64,000 nt of DNA from Actinomycetes bacterium (GCA_021794835.1 JAJYQA010000019.1:54735-118734), one strand, 5' to 3'; shown: positions 23,389 to 31,356, numbered from the stretch's first letter. Numbers and translations: made by a program. The notes: generated by a model from the letters alone, not told the origin.

Positions 23389-23787
23389 ATGGCAGATGCA
23401 CCAAAAATATCGCTAGTATTGATGTCTCCGGATATGGAGAAGATCCACGCGGGAGCTTTGATGGGCTCCATAGCGGCTGCATCCGGCATGGAAGTCAACG
23501 TTTTTGCTACCATGGACGCCTTGAAAATGTTTCTTAAGGAGACCGTGGAGAAGCAGGACTTCAAGCTCGGAGAAATTGGCAACAAGCTTATGGAGAAAAA
23601 GGTAGACCCGTTCTACAAAATGCTCGAGGACGCTAAGGATCTTGGTGAGGTCAAAGTCTATGCCTGCTCGCTAGTTGTTGACGTGATGGGCTGGGAGAAG
23701 GAAGACCTGCTTGATGTTGTTGATGATATTATTGGCGTAACAGCTTTCTTCGGTATAGCCGAGGGTGGCCAGATTATGGTACTGTAA
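23389..23787 (+). CDS. DsrE/DsrF-like family protein
   Basis: A 132-residue protein of the larger DsrE2/peroxiredoxin-like group. It has SLVLMSPDMEKIHAGALMGS, an N-terminal strand and helix, EVNVFATMDALKMF, and VYACSLVVDVMGW with the conserved Cys. FFGIAEGGQIMVL at the end is typical of the group. The start ATG at 23389 has AAAGGAGG seven bases upstream; the ORF-track start is too early. In an operon with TusA and an SQR-like flavoprotein it likely carries sulfane sulfur between them. Confidence 0.88.
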   Translation: MADAPKISLVLMSPDMEKIHAGALMGSIAAASGMEVNVFATMDALKMFLKETVEKQDFKLGEIGNKLMEKKVDPFYKMLEDAKDLGEVKVYACSLVVDVMGWEKEDLLDVVDDIIGVTAFFGIAEGGQIMVL

Positions 23788-23878
23788 GACGCTAACCCAA
23801 GTGTTTTAGTACCAATTTTTTTTAGTATCTAAAGTGAAGTTAATCACTAATCCGTAAGCTTGAAAGGGGGCTACTAAA

Positions 23879-24124
23879 TTGGCAGATGTTACTATTAGTA
23901 AGTCGGTGGATGCACGCGGCTCATTCTGCCCAGGTCCGTTAATGGAGCTCATTAAGACCGTTAAGGCCGCAGAGGTAGGCCAGGTTATCGAGGTACTGTC
24001 ATCTGATCAGGGCTCGGCAAAGGATATTCCGGAATGGGTCAAGAAAGTAGGTCATGACATAGTCTATAACGAGAAGGCTCAGGACGGGGATTACTGGCGT
24101 ATCGCCGTAAAGAAAGTAAAGTAG
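23879..24124 (+). CDS. tusA: TusA-family sulfur carrier
   Basis: An 81-residue TusA-like protein with DARGSFCPGPLMELIKTVKA. The Cys of CPGP is the sulfur carrier, and the C-terminus has the usual KDIPEWVKKVGHDIV, as in sulfur-oxidiser TusA. The start is TTG at 23879 with GAAAGGGGG upstream. It differs from the other TusA in this window (CPQP), so the two modules are not recent copies of each other. It probably accepts sulfur from the DsrE-like protein or hands it on. Confidence 0.93.
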   Translation: MADVTISKSVDARGSFCPGPLMELIKTVKAAEVGQVIEVLSSDQGSAKDIPEWVKKVGHDIVYNEKAQDGDYWRIAVKKVK

Positions 24125-24137
24125 GGAGGAGAGACGG

Positions 24138-25280
24138 TTGAGCAAAAACGTTGTAATTTTGGGCGGTGGTACCGGTGGTACGATGGTCGCAAACCACATC
24201 GCCCGCACTATGCGCGATGAAATTAAGCGCGGAGAAATAACACTAACTCAAATCACCGAGACAGAAAATCACATCTATCAGCCTTCTTTCCTATTTGTCT
24301 CAATCAATCATGCTAGAGTTGAAGATTACACTCGTAAGCAGAAAAGCATACTCTCATCAGGAGTAAATCTAGTTGTTGACACGGCAACCAAGGTTGATCC
24401 ATCATCAAACAGCATTGCTCTCGCAAGCGGAAAGACAATCTCTTACGATTTCTTGGTTATCTCAACCGGCGCTTACCCGGATTTCAACTCGGTACCGGGT
24501 CTTGCTGAGACGGCAGATAACTTCTACACCCCGGAAGGGGCAGAGAAGCTTCGCGATAAACTGATCAACTTCGAGGGCGGCAAGATCGTTATAACGATAG
24601 ATGTTCCACACAAATGCCCGGTCGCCCCACTGGAGCTTATCTTTATGCTCGATGATCTCTATCGTGAGAAGGGCATAAGAGATAAGGTAGATCTCATGTA
24701 TACGTATCCGATCGGCAGACTTCACTCACTGGAGCCGGTCGCCAATTGGGCGGCGCCAGAGTTTGAAGCCCGCGGGATAAACTCGGAGGTATTCTTTAAC
24801 GTAGAATCAATCGATCCAAAGAAGAAGGTTATAAATACCCTGGAAGGTAGCGAAGTTCCATTTGACATCCTCGTCTCAATCCCGGCCCATAAGGGAGCCC
24901 AAGTCATTAGGGACTCAGGCTTAGGTGACGAGGGAGGGTTTATACCAACTAACCGCCACAGCCTCAAGGCTGAAGGCTACAATAACGTCTACGTCTTGGG
25001 TGACGCCACCAATCTTCCTATCTCGAAGGCCGGCTCCACGGCGCACTACGAGGCAGATGTTGTAGCTGAAAACCTTATCGCAGAGCTTAGAGGACTGTCG
25101 CCTTCTCACATGTACGACGGCAAGGTATTCTGCTTTGTCGAGGCCGGACTGGGTAAGGCGACTTATGTGTCCTTTAGTTACTCTCAACCACCAGCTCCGA
25201 CACCGGCTACCGAAATGATTCATTGGTTTAAGTTGGCATTTAATGAGATGTACTGGCTGTCGGCTAAAGGTGTTTTGTAG
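24138..25280 (+). CDS. SQR-like FAD-dependent oxidoreductase
   Basis: A 380-residue flavoprotein of the sulfide:quinone oxidoreductase family. It has VVILGGGTGGTMVANHIA for FAD, YQPSFLFVS after the first strand, STGAYPDF, VPHKCPVAPLELIFMLDDL with a conserved Cys that fits a redox-active SQR Cys, and YVLGDATNLPISKAGSTAHYEA for the second FAD segment. The enzyme moves electrons from sulfide or a persulfide to quinone or another acceptor. The second redox Cys is not certain. The start is TTG at 24138 with GGGAGGAG upstream; the gene follows tusA by 13 bases. Confidence 0.88.
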   Translation: MSKNVVILGGGTGGTMVANHIARTMRDEIKRGEITLTQITETENHIYQPSFLFVSINHARVEDYTRKQKSILSSGVNLVVDTATKVDPSSNSIALASGKTISYDFLVISTGAYPDFNSVPGLAETADNFYTPEGAEKLRDKLINFEGGKIVITIDVPHKCPVAPLELIFMLDDLYREKGIRDKVDLMYTYPIGRLHSLEPVANWAAPEFEARGINSEVFFNVESIDPKKKVINTLEGSEVPFDILVSIPAHKGAQVIRDSGLGDEGGFIPTNRHSLKAEGYNNVYVLGDATNLPISKAGSTAHYEADVVAENLIAELRGLSPSHMYDGKVFCFVEAGLGKATYVSFSYSQPPAPTPATEMIHWFKLAFNEMYWLSAKGVL

Positions 25281-25292
25281 AGGGGGTTGCAT

Positions 25293-25859
25293 ATGTCAGA
25301 CGATAGCGTAGTAGTAAAAGCGGAAGAGGAGCGACCAACCTCATTTGGTAGGATTGAGGAGGCAGCCGGTCTTTTGACCGCCAGCCTTGATTCTATGACG
25401 CCAGCACTAGTGCAGCGTATGGTAACCACTATGGCGCAGTTAGCCGAGATGATTGATCTCGTCGAGGTCTTGAACACTGACGAGATGAAAAGTCTTGTGG
25501 GGAGGGCGGCTGAAGTTGCTGCAAGTCTTGAGCGGTCTCTTGGGGCTGTTCAGGCCCTAGAAGAAAGTGGAGCCCTAAATACTCTTACAGAGCTGGCTGG
25601 TTTTGCCGTAGCGATGAAGTCCTCGATGACCTCATCGATTCTGACACGCTCACTCTCCGATTTGGCGCTTCCAGCCGCCGAAGCAGGTTCTAAGATGCTT
25701 GAGGCAGTCAACGATGCCAAATACGAGGCAGCAAAAGATACCCGCAAGCTAGGTCCCATGGCGCTTCTAAATGTACTCAAAGATCCACAGATGCAGGCAA
25801 GTCTAAAATTCTTGCTGGCTATGGGGAAAAGGCTTCCCGACGTGTTGGAGGGCCTCTAG
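25293..25859 (+). CDS. DUF1641-domain protein
   Basis: About 188 residues, mostly helical. The C-terminal part (KLGPMALLNVLKDPQMQASLKFLLAMGKRL) is the DUF1641 motif. Such proteins often lie beside SQR-like flavoproteins, as here, and are thought to act with them. The ORF track begins with TTG CAT; I prefer ATG at 25293, preceded by AGAGGGGG. The gene closes the operon and is followed by a strong terminator. The molecular role is unknown. Confidence 0.85.
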   Translation: MSDDSVVVKAEEERPTSFGRIEEAAGLLTASLDSMTPALVQRMVTTMAQLAEMIDLVEVLNTDEMKSLVGRAAEVAASLERSLGAVQALEESGALNTLTELAGFAVAMKSSMTSSILTRSLSDLALPAAEAGSKMLEAVNDAKYEAAKDTRKLGPMALLNVLKDPQMQASLKFLLAMGKRLPDVLEGL

Positions 25860-25894
25860 CTTGCTAAATTGACTAGAGGCAATAAATTATTTTT

Positions 25895-25934
25895 AACCCC
25901 GTGCAGCAACCTAGGACCCTGCACGGGGTTTTAT
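25895..25934 (+). terminator. Terminator of dsrE-tusA-SQR operon
   Basis: AACCCCGTGCAG and CTGCACGGGGTT form a perfect 12-bp stem with a 12-base loop, then TTAT. It lies 35 bases after the DUF1641 stop codon. Confidence 0.9.
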
Positions 25935-25937
25935 CTC

Positions 25938-25975
25938 AAGGAGCCAGGAGTCAGAATCCAGGAACCAGAAGAAAT
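25938..25975. repeat. Hairpin element family D, half copy
   Basis: AAGGAGCCAGGAGTCAGAAT followed by CCAGGAACCAG matches the left arm of the complete copy at 31924. The right arm is missing. Confidence 0.6.
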
Positions 25976-26109
25976 CAAAGATGCAAAATCGTTATAAGTG
26001 ATAGCTGATTGCTTTGTATTGCTTTTGCCTGGTACCATAGCTATAAGGAGTATTTGTTAAATTTGTAGCAAATTCGGTATCTAATAGTTTACAACCAGAA
26101 GGAGAAGGA

Positions 26110-26685
26110 TTGATAAACATGGCGGGAGTTGAAGAGGCCAGATTGGCGCTTGAGAGAGAAAGCTTTGTTATACCATCATCTGAAGCCACGCCGGCTAAGT
26201 TGGTAGAGCTTACAAAAAGTCTTTTTTCGAAGGGATACAAAGACGTCGAGCTTATCGGCAAGGTAGCCGAAGCCCAGGTGTGCTATATTGATTTTCTAGA
26301 GGCAGACGGGGCAGTTGGCTACGATGATCTGGCGGAAGATATCAAGCTCAATCTAGCCAACGATCGCTATGTTGTTGAGGACGGCATCGTTTGCGACTCG
26401 TTAACGGTGCAGGCGACTAATCCGAAAGCCTGGGGTAAGTTTAGCGGCTGGACTAAGGCGGATACAGATTATTTTAGCCTAAACGATGAAGAAAGCACGC
26501 CACCATCGGTACAGATTCAGGCTCTTATAGATGCAGGCAAGACAATAGCCGAAAGCCTTGATGAACCAGATAAGCTAGAGTTTATCTTGCGGCCAACCGA
26601 ACTTCATGATAATCTGCTGAAGGCGATTATGGAAGCAAGAGGGGTTGAGATGAGGCGGATAGAGCGAAACGGCGACGGGACGTAG
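26110..26685 (+). CDS. Hypothetical acidic protein
   Basis: About 188-191 residues, no recognised family. It has no signal peptide or membrane segment and is strongly acidic. It reads as helix-rich at the N-terminus (EEARLALERESFVIP, KLVELTKSLFSKGYKDVELI), a loop with AWGKFSGW and then alternating strands and helices. The start is TTG at 26110 or ATG at 26119; GAAGGAGAAGG upstream allows either. It has its own terminator and is separate from the sulfur operon. Codon use resembles the neighbours, so it is likely a real gene. Confidence 0.65.
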   Translation: MINMAGVEEARLALERESFVIPSSEATPAKLVELTKSLFSKGYKDVELIGKVAEAQVCYIDFLEADGAVGYDDLAEDIKLNLANDRYVVEDGIVCDSLTVQATNPKAWGKFSGWTKADTDYFSLNDEESTPPSVQIQALIDAGKTIAESLDEPDKLEFILRPTELHDNLLKAIMEARGVEMRRIERNGDGT

Positions 26686-26712
26686 CTAGTAAAGGAGAGA
26701 ACCGAATCTATT

Positions 26713-26741
26713 AAAAATGCCCATGAAAGTGGGCATTTTTT
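26713..26741 (+). terminator. Terminator after hypothetical gene
   Basis: AAAAATGCCCA and TGGGCATTTTT with a short loop, ending in six T. A second CAAATGAAAGTGGG follows shortly after. Confidence 0.9.
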
Positions 26742-26979
26742 GGTGTAATCGCAAATGAAAGTGGGTAGATGTAAGCTAGCAATCTATTAATATATTGAGT
26801 AGCGTAATAACGTTACGGCAGCGCCAGTAGTTTGGAGGGGTGCCCATGGTTATATTCCCAGAGATGTAGCAGTAGTAAAAATAAAGCTCAGCAGCCTATT
26901 TGAAATGTTTGAAGGACTAAATTTTGAAGTAATTGGGAAGAAAGCTATTAGCATTACGTGTATAGTTAAGGAGGATCCA

Positions 26980-27951
26980 ATGGTCGGCAAACGGCTTAAG
27001 TTGTTGCTTCCGTCGAAACCACAAAGCCTGGATGCGATCAGGGACGAGGTTTACAAATTTATTTCCGGGACTCCGTACGAAACTAGAGCATCTGATATAT
27101 TGCTTGTGGTATCGGAAGCTTGCACTAATGTTGTACGTCATGCCTATCCAAAGACCTGTAAAAAGGCTACAGTAACAGTTGAGTGCGTCTTAAGGGACGA
27201 TTACCTTACAGTTATGGTGTGCGACCAAGGGAGGGGTTTGGCTCCGGTAAGTGGCAGGCCTGTGTTTTCTGAAGATGGTGGCTTTGGTCTCTTTCTGATG
27301 CAGCGAATGTCAGATAGGTTTAAATGCCACTCATCTCCTGGCTCAGGCACGGTGGTCGAGCTGGGGTTTAAGAACCGAGGATACCATGCATTAAAGTTAA
27401 ATAAGAGGGCGGTCTATGTTGTCATGGAGCCGGCCTCAGCTTTCTTGTTCTCTTTTGTTGACATGTTCTCCCATCCTAAGAGAAACCTCCGGGCATACCG
27501 ATCGTACTTTGAAGACGGGATTTTTACTGCTATCGACAATCTAAAATTTCATTGGAGGTCAGTAGGTGCCCTACTGTTTATAAAAGCTAGGCTTGGCGAC
27601 CTGGAGGAGGCTATCAAGGTTGGTAAATATGCCGCAGCTAAAGTGATCGCCGAGGATATAGACAATCAAACAAAGGTTGTTAGGTGGGGATTTTATCATA
27701 TACCTCTTGAAGGGCAGTATGTGCTGAAAAGTTACCTGGAATATGCCTGCAATAAACTACCTCAATTAGAAAAGATATTAAGCGAGAGTAGACAGAAAAA
27801 ATTATCTGATGAAGCGGGCACTTGCGGCTTAACCGAGAAAGCAGAGACCGCTGATCTTTTAGCCCAAATGACTTACGATATATGCAAACTGGTCAATGAT
27901 GGGGTAGGCTGCTTGGTTTCGCTTGATAAAGAGCCCGTGCGGCTCACCTAA
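26980..27951 (+). CDS. RsbW-type ATPase (anti-sigma/serine kinase-like) with C-terminal extension
   Basis: About 323 residues from the ATG at 26980, which has AAGGAGG at a proper distance; the ORF-track start lies 75 bases too early. Residues about 10-130 are a GHKL ATPase of the RsbW/SpoIIAB type: EACTNVVRHAYP (N box), VMVCDQGRGL (G1) and GGFGLFLMQRMSD (G2). Such proteins bind sigma factors or phosphorylate anti-sigma antagonists. The C-terminal ~170 residues (FSFVDMFSHPKRNL...) look helical and unlike standard RsbW, so the output may be different. No sigma or antagonist gene lies next to it. It overlaps the fmdB-like gene by four bases at the stop codons. Confidence 0.82.
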   Translation: MVGKRLKLLLPSKPQSLDAIRDEVYKFISGTPYETRASDILLVVSEACTNVVRHAYPKTCKKATVTVECVLRDDYLTVMVCDQGRGLAPVSGRPVFSEDGGFGLFLMQRMSDRFKCHSSPGSGTVVELGFKNRGYHALKLNKRAVYVVMEPASAFLFSFVDMFSHPKRNLRAYRSYFEDGIFTAIDNLKFHWRSVGALLFIKARLGDLEEAIKVGKYAAAKVIAEDIDNQTKVVRWGFYHIPLEGQYVLKSYLEYACNKLPQLEKILSESRQKKLSDEAGTCGLTEKAETADLLAQMTYDICKLVNDGVGCLVSLDKEPVRLT

Positions 27952-28256
27952 CTATCGCCGCCAAATGTTTTAACTGCGGCGCGGTTAGAGTCCCCGGAGC
28001 TAGCTGCGCCGGACGATCCTCCGTTGCCTTTGCTTGTTGAGGTCTCAGCAGGATTTTTTTTGGCTGCTCCATTTTTAGACGATTTATAATCCGTAGTGTA
28101 AAATCCACTGCCTTTAAATGATATGCTGATCGGGAAGAAGATTTTACCTACCTCCCCGCTACATTTCGGACAATTTTTAATCGGCTCGTCGTTGACCGAT
28201 TGCACGACCTCAAATGTGTGGTTACAAGACTTACAACGATATCCATAAACTGGCAT
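27948..28256 (-). CDS. FmdB-type zinc-ribbon protein
   Basis: About 102 residues. The N-terminal half is the FmdB/CxxC_CxxC_SSSS putative regulatory domain: MPVYGYRCKSCNHTFEVVQS, IKNCPKCSGEVGKIF and the FKGSGFYTTDY segment. The rest is a Ser/Gly/Asn tail. I start at the MPVYGY Met (28256), with GGTAGGTGA upstream, instead of the ORF-track TTG/GTG five codons earlier. The family is presumed to be regulatory; the function is not proved. The gene ends tail to tail with the RsbW-type gene. Confidence 0.88.
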   Translation of the reverse strand: MPVYGYRCKSCNHTFEVVQSVNDEPIKNCPKCSGEVGKIFFPISISFKGSGFYTTDYKSSKNGAAKKNPAETSTSKGNGGSSGAASSGDSNRAAVKTFGGDS

Positions 28257-28307
28257 ACTATCACCTACCAAGGTATTTATAACAATTTTACCAAAGTTCG
28301 CCGTAAT

Positions 28308-28328
28308 CTGCAGCTGTTTTAGCTGCAG
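28308..28328. promoter_or_regulatory. Inverted repeat upstream of fmdB-like gene
   Basis: CTGCAGCT-GTTTT-AGCTGCAG is a perfect 8-bp inverted repeat about 50 bases upstream of the fmdB-like start. It may be an operator or a small hairpin. Confidence 0.4.
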
Positions 28329-28374
28329 GCTCTAACGCTCGTCCTGCATATACACTACTATACATGCTGTTCAA

Positions 28375-28403
28375 TTGACATAAACCGACTTTTCAATTAC
28401 TAT
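28375..28403 (+). promoter_or_regulatory. Promoter of tRNA-Tyr cluster
   Basis: TTGACA (28375-28380), 17 bases, TACTAT (28398-28403). An inverted repeat, ACATAAACCGACTT and AAGTCGGTTTATGT (28378-28391 and 28408-28421), flanks the -10, so the site could also be an operator or, as RNA, a partial hairpin. Confidence 0.7.
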
Positions 28404-28430
28404 TTTTAAGTCGGTTTATGTGATTTATAA

Positions 28431-28512
28431 GGAGGGATTCCCGAGCGGCCAAAGGGGACGGACTGTAAATCCGTTGGCGAAGCCTTCGAAGGTTCGAATC
28501 CTTCTCCCTCCA
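28431..28512 (+). tRNA. tRNA-Tyr (GTA)
   Basis: Class II tRNA with a long variable arm. Acceptor GGAGGGA pairs with TCCCTCC, the anticodon loop CTGTAAA gives GTA, and no CCA is encoded. A hairpin follows directly. Confidence 0.95.
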
Positions 28513-28540
28513 CAAAATTTGCCTTTAGGGGCAAATTTTG
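28513..28540 (+). terminator. Hairpin after tRNA-Tyr
   Basis: CAAAATTTGCC and GGCAAATTTTG form an 11-bp stem with a six-base loop directly after the tRNA. The tail is not T-rich beyond the stem, so processing rather than termination is possible. Confidence 0.5.
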
Positions 28541-28544
28541 TGGA

Positions 28545-28666
28545 GGAGAGTAGAAATTAGAGAGTAGAAAGTAGATTGAATTATTGAGGGATAGAATAGA
28601 TTAATGAGGGTCTAATTGGCCAGGAGCTATTTCTACTCGGTCTACTATCTACTTTCTACTCTCTAA
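28545..28666. repeat. Hairpin element family B, copy 2
   Basis: GAGAGTAGAAATTAGAGAGT, then AGATTGAATTATTGAGGGAT, then a right arm TCTACTTTCTACTCTCTA. It contains GAGGGTCTAATT, related to the core of family A. It lies between tRNA-Tyr and tRNA-Thr. Confidence 0.8.
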
Positions 28667-28750
28667 ATAACATTGCTCACAGCAAATATTAGTTTGAAAT
28701 TACAATATAAATCATTATAATAACCTTGTTGCTGAGATAATGATGTTTTT

Positions 28751-28823
28751 GCCCGCGTAGCTCAGTCGGCAGAGCACTTCCATGGTAAGGAAGGGGCCAG
28801 CGGTTCAAGTCCGCTCGCGGGCT
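28751..28823 (+). tRNA. tRNA-Thr (GGT)
   Basis: Acceptor GCCCGCG pairs with CGCGGGC, the anticodon loop ATGGTAA gives GGT, discriminator T, no CCA. Confidence 0.94.
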
Positions 28824-28826
28824 CAG

Positions 28827-28932
28827 TCAGAGACAAGAGACCAGATATGAAGGTTTAGAACGTAAGTAAATTGTCATTGTGAGGGAGCCGAAGGCGACTG
28901 TGGCAATCTCAATCTTGTTTCTGGTATCTGAT
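28827..28932. repeat. Hairpin element family A, copy 2 (variant)
   Basis: TCAGAGACAAGAGACCAGAT at the left and CTTGTTTCTGGTATCTGAT at the right. The centre differs from other copies: after the GAAGGTTTAGAACG core it holds TGTGAGGGAGCCGAAGGCGA, in place of the usual CTGGTTTCTGAAGGGCC. It lies between tRNA-Thr and tRNA-Met. Confidence 0.75.
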
Positions 28933-28934
28933 AT

Positions 28935-29008
28935 GGCGGTGTAGCTCAGATGGTTAGAGCACACGGTTCATACCCGTGGCGTCGGAGGTTCAAATCCTCC
29001 CACCGCTA
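28935..29008 (+). tRNA. tRNA-Met (CAT), probably elongator
   Basis: Acceptor GGCGGTG pairs with CACCGCT (G-U at the end), the anticodon loop TTCATAC gives CAT. The anticodon stem is not the GGG/CCC of initiator tRNA. A lysidine-modified tRNA-Ile cannot be excluded from sequence alone. No CCA. Confidence 0.88.
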
Positions 29009-29009
29009 C

Positions 29010-29039
29010 AGAAAAACCGCCCGTAAGGGCGGTTTTTCT
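29010..29039 (+). terminator. Terminator after tRNA-Met
   Basis: AGAAAAACCGCCC-GTAA-GGGCGGTTTTTCT is a 13-bp stem with a T5 run, directly after the tRNA. Probably the end of the Tyr-Thr-Met transcript. Confidence 0.88.
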
Positions 29040-29153
29040 AGAGATTAGAAATTAGAGAGTAGAAAGTAGATTGAATTATTGAGGGATTGCTTGAATAACA
29101 AGGGTCTTTGTAGCTTAGAGCTATTTCAACTCGGTCTAATCTCTAATCTCTAG
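29040..29153. repeat. Hairpin element family B, copy 3
   Basis: AGAGATTAGAAATTAGAGAG at the left, AGATTGAATTATTGAGGGAT in the middle, TCTAATCTCTAATCTCTAG at the right. It follows the tRNA-Met terminator. Confidence 0.8.
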
Positions 29154-29165
29154 GCATGTAGTCCA

Positions 29166-29193
29166 TTGCAGTAACTTACATTAGCCATAATAT
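29166..29193 (+). promoter_or_regulatory. Putative promoter of tuf copy 1
   Basis: TTGCAG, 16 bases, TAATAT. Moderate match, about 115 bases upstream of the EF-Tu start. Confidence 0.4.
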
Positions 29194-29216
29194 TCAAGGA
29201 GTAGCTTCTATCATAC

Positions 29217-29255
29217 AATCTTTCTAGATCTATTAAAATCTTTCTAGATCTATTA
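29217..29255. repeat. Tandem 19-mer in tuf leader
   Basis: AATCTTTCTAGATCTATTA occurs twice with one base between. It contains the palindrome CTAGATCTA-like TCTAGATC. It lies in the leader of tuf copy 1 and is absent from copy 2. Confidence 0.6.
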
Positions 29256-29310
29256 ATCCTAGCCTTTATTTTTAAATAAGAAAACCAAAATCTTTTAGGG
29301 AGGAACAAAT

Positions 29311-30495
29311 ATGGCCAAAGCTAAGTTTGAGCGAACCAAACCCCACATGAATATCGGAACAATTGGTCACGTAGACCACGGCAAGACCACACTGACCGCT
29401 GCTATTACCAAAGTGTTAGCCGAGAAAGGCCAAGCCGAATTTAGAAGCTTTGATTCAATCGACAATGCTCCAGAAGAGCGTGAGCGCGGCATAACAATTG
29501 CAATTGCCCACGTGGAGTACGAGACGGCCGCTCGCCACTACGCCCACGTAGACTGCCCAGGGCACGCTGATTATGTAAAGAACATGATAACTGGGGCTGC
29601 CCAGATGGACGGGGCCATCCTGGTGGTCTCGGCTGCCGATGGGCCCATGCCCCAGACCCGAGAGCACATTGTCTTAGCAAGGCAGGTGGGAGTGCCCTAT
29701 ATCGTAGTCTTCTTAAACAAGGTAGATATGGTAGATGACCCCGAGCTATTAGAACTTGTCGAGATGGAGGTAAGAGACCTACTTAACGAGTATGAGTTCC
29801 CCGGAGACGATATCCCAATTATTAGAGGCTCTGCCCTAAAGGCTTTGGAAGGAGACCCTGAAGAGGCCAAGCATATAATTGAGCTTATGGATGCCGTTGA
29901 CTCCTATATCCCAACCCCCGAGCGAGACATTGACAAACCCTTTTTAATGCCGGTAGAAGACGTATTTACCATCACGGGGCGAGGCACCGTTGTAACCGGG
30001 CGCGTGGAGCGAGGCAAGATAAAAGTTGGAGCAGAGGTTGAGATCATCGGTATCTCTGAGACCAAGAAGACCGTTGTAACCGGCTTAGAGATGTTTAGAA
30101 AACTCTTAGATGAGGCCCAAGCGGGAGACAACATCGGGGTGCTCTTGCGAGGAATTGGCCGCGAAGAAGTAGAGCGCGGGCAAGTCCTGGCCCAACCAAA
30201 GTCCATTACGCCGCACACCAACTTTAAAGCCAAAGTCTACGTTTTAACCAAAGAAGAGGGAGGTCGACATACCCCCTTCTTTAACGGATACCGCCCCCAG
30301 TTTTACTTTAGAACAACTGATGTAACTGGGGTGGCAACCTTGCCCGAGGGCACCGAGATGGTTATGCCCGGAGACAACGTGGAGTTGGTCGTTGAGCTTA
30401 TCACCCCCATTGCCATGGAAGAGGGACTTCGCTTTGCAATAAGAGAAGGCGGCAGAACTGTTGGTGCGGGAAGGATTACAAGTATTGTTAAATAG
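29311..30495 (+). CDS. tuf: Elongation factor Tu (copy 1)
   Basis: A 394-residue EF-Tu, the GTPase that delivers aminoacyl-tRNA to the ribosome. [10 protein letters not shown] (G1), [12 protein letters not shown] (G3) and NKVDMVDD (G4) are present, followed by the two beta-barrel domains. The protein equals copy 2 at 45956, and the shadow ORFs on the opposite strand are also the same, so the DNA is essentially identical, including the 37-base leader with AGGGAGG. This copy is a monocistronic unit between the tRNA-Met cluster and rpmG and has its own terminator. Confidence 0.98.
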   Translation: MAKAKFERTKPHMNIGTIGHVDHGKTTLTAAITKVLAEKGQAEFRSFDSIDNAPEERERGITIAIAHVEYETAARHYAHVDCPGHADYVKNMITGAAQMDGAILVVSAADGPMPQTREHIVLARQVGVPYIVVFLNKVDMVDDPELLELVEMEVRDLLNEYEFPGDDIPIIRGSALKALEGDPEEAKHIIELMDAVDSYIPTPERDIDKPFLMPVEDVFTITGRGTVVTGRVERGKIKVGAEVEIIGISETKKTVVTGLEMFRKLLDEAQAGDNIGVLLRGIGREEVERGQVLAQPKSITPHTNFKAKVYVLTKEEGGRHTPFFNGYRPQFYFRTTDVTGVATLPEGTEMVMPGDNVELVVELITPIAMEEGLRFAIREGGRTVGAGRITSIVK

Positions 30496-30517
30496 CTCTT
30501 CCTTTTAGCTAAACTAT

Positions 30518-30545
30518 AAAGGGCGGCTTAAAGCCGCCCTTTTTC
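30518..30545 (+). terminator. Terminator of tuf copy 1
   Basis: AAAGGGCGGCTT and AAGCCGCCCTTT form a 12-bp stem with one loop base or a four-base TTAA loop, followed by TTT. It lies 22 bases after the stop codon. Confidence 0.92.
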
Positions 30546-30636
30546 TTCCGACCGGCAGGCATTGTCGGTGCCGGTAAGCAGTGTCTCAGCTAGGCGATAA
30601 GGGCATTAATAGACGGTGCCTTGGAATATATGGCTA

Positions 30637-30665
30637 TTGACATTAATGGCGGAACAGGGTACACT
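30637..30665 (+). promoter_or_regulatory. Promoter of rpmG-tRNA-Trp-secE-nusG unit
   Basis: TTGACA (30637-30642), 17 bases, TACACT (30660-30665), 55 bases before rpmG. No terminator is seen until after nusG, so it probably serves the whole unit. Confidence 0.7.
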
Positions 30666-30719
30666 ACCATTTGTTTTTTGTCTGGATATATAGATAATGT
30701 TAAGATATTAGGAGGAAGA

Positions 30720-30869
30720 ATGCGCGATTTGGTCATTCTAGCGTGTACCGAGTGTAAGCGCAGGAATTACACGACGAGTAAAAATAAGAGAAAGATGCCG
30801 GACCGCATGGAGATGAAGAAGTTCTGCAAGTGGTGCGGTACCCACACTTTACACAAGGAAACGCGCTAA
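30720..30869 (+). CDS. rpmG: 50S ribosomal protein L33
   Basis: A 49-residue L33 of the zinc-binding type with CTECKRR and CKWCGTH (two CxxC pairs). The ATG at 30720 with TAGGAGGAAG upstream is the true start; the ORF track adds 33 residues of leader. In many bacteria it lies just before secE, as here, with tRNA-Trp between. Confidence 0.97.
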   Translation: MRDLVILACTECKRRNYTTSKNKRKMPDRMEMKKFCKWCGTHTLHKETR

Positions 30870-30927
30870 TTATACTTTTATAAGATAAACGTGGCAATTG
30901 TCTTAAAACTATGGTTGTCACGAGTTG

Positions 30928-31002
30928 AGGGCTGTAGCTCCAATTGGTTAGAGCACCGGTCTCCAAAACCGGGTGTTGGGGGTTCGAATCCCTCCAGCCC
31001 TG
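30928..31002 (+). tRNA. tRNA-Trp (CCA)
   Basis: Acceptor AGGGCTG pairs with CAGCCCT, the anticodon loop CTCCAAA gives CCA, discriminator G. The rpmG - tRNA-Trp - secE order is common in Gram-positive bacteria. Confidence 0.96.
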
Positions 31003-31007
31003 CTAAG

Positions 31008-31121
31008 TCAGAAACAAGAGACAAGAAATCAGAGACAAGAGACCAGACATGAAGGTCTAGAATGTGGGTAAAATCTGGTTTCTGAAGGGCCGAAGGCCCG
31101 GTCTTGTTTCTGGTATCTGAT
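31008..31121. repeat. Hairpin element family A, copy 3
   Basis: TCAGAAACAAGAGACAAGAA at the left, GAAGGTCTAGAATGTGGGT core, CTGGTTTCTGAAGGGCC and CTTGTTTCTGGTATCTGA at the right. It is between tRNA-Trp and secE. Confidence 0.85.
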
Positions 31122-31137
31122 TCGGGGAAGGATTAGT

Positions 31138-31356
31138 GTGGCGGATAAGAAAGCTGTGTCAAAAAGTAAAGGTTTTGATTCCATTGGGAAGTTCCTCAAG
31201 GACATAAAAATCGAGCTGGGCAAAGTTATCTGGCCCGGCAGGGATGAGGTCGTCTCATCCACGATTGTCGTTCTTGTTGCAGTAGCTTTCTTTGCGGTAT
31301 TTATAGGTGTTATCGATGTAGTTTTTGCAACCGCTATAAAACTATTATCATCGTAG
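31138..31356 (+). CDS. secE: Preprotein translocase subunit SecE
   Basis: A 72-residue single-pass SecE, part of SecYEG. The amphipathic region [20 protein letters not shown] is the hallmark, followed by one membrane helix ([20 protein letters not shown]). The start is GTG at 31138 with GGGAAGG upstream, just behind a family A element. It is followed directly by nusG as in most bacteria. Confidence 0.96.
   Translation: MADKKAVSKSKGFDSIGKFLKDIKIELGKVIWPGRDEVVSSTIVVLVAVAFFAVFIGVIDVVFATAIKLLSS

Noticed and set aside
23304-23537. Plus-strand 77-residue ORF
   Set aside because: It starts inside the promoter and overlaps the DsrE-like gene out of frame.
29441-30233. Minus-strand ORFs inside tuf
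   Set aside because: Shadows of EF-Tu; they recur identically in copy 2 and were only used as evidence for DNA identity.
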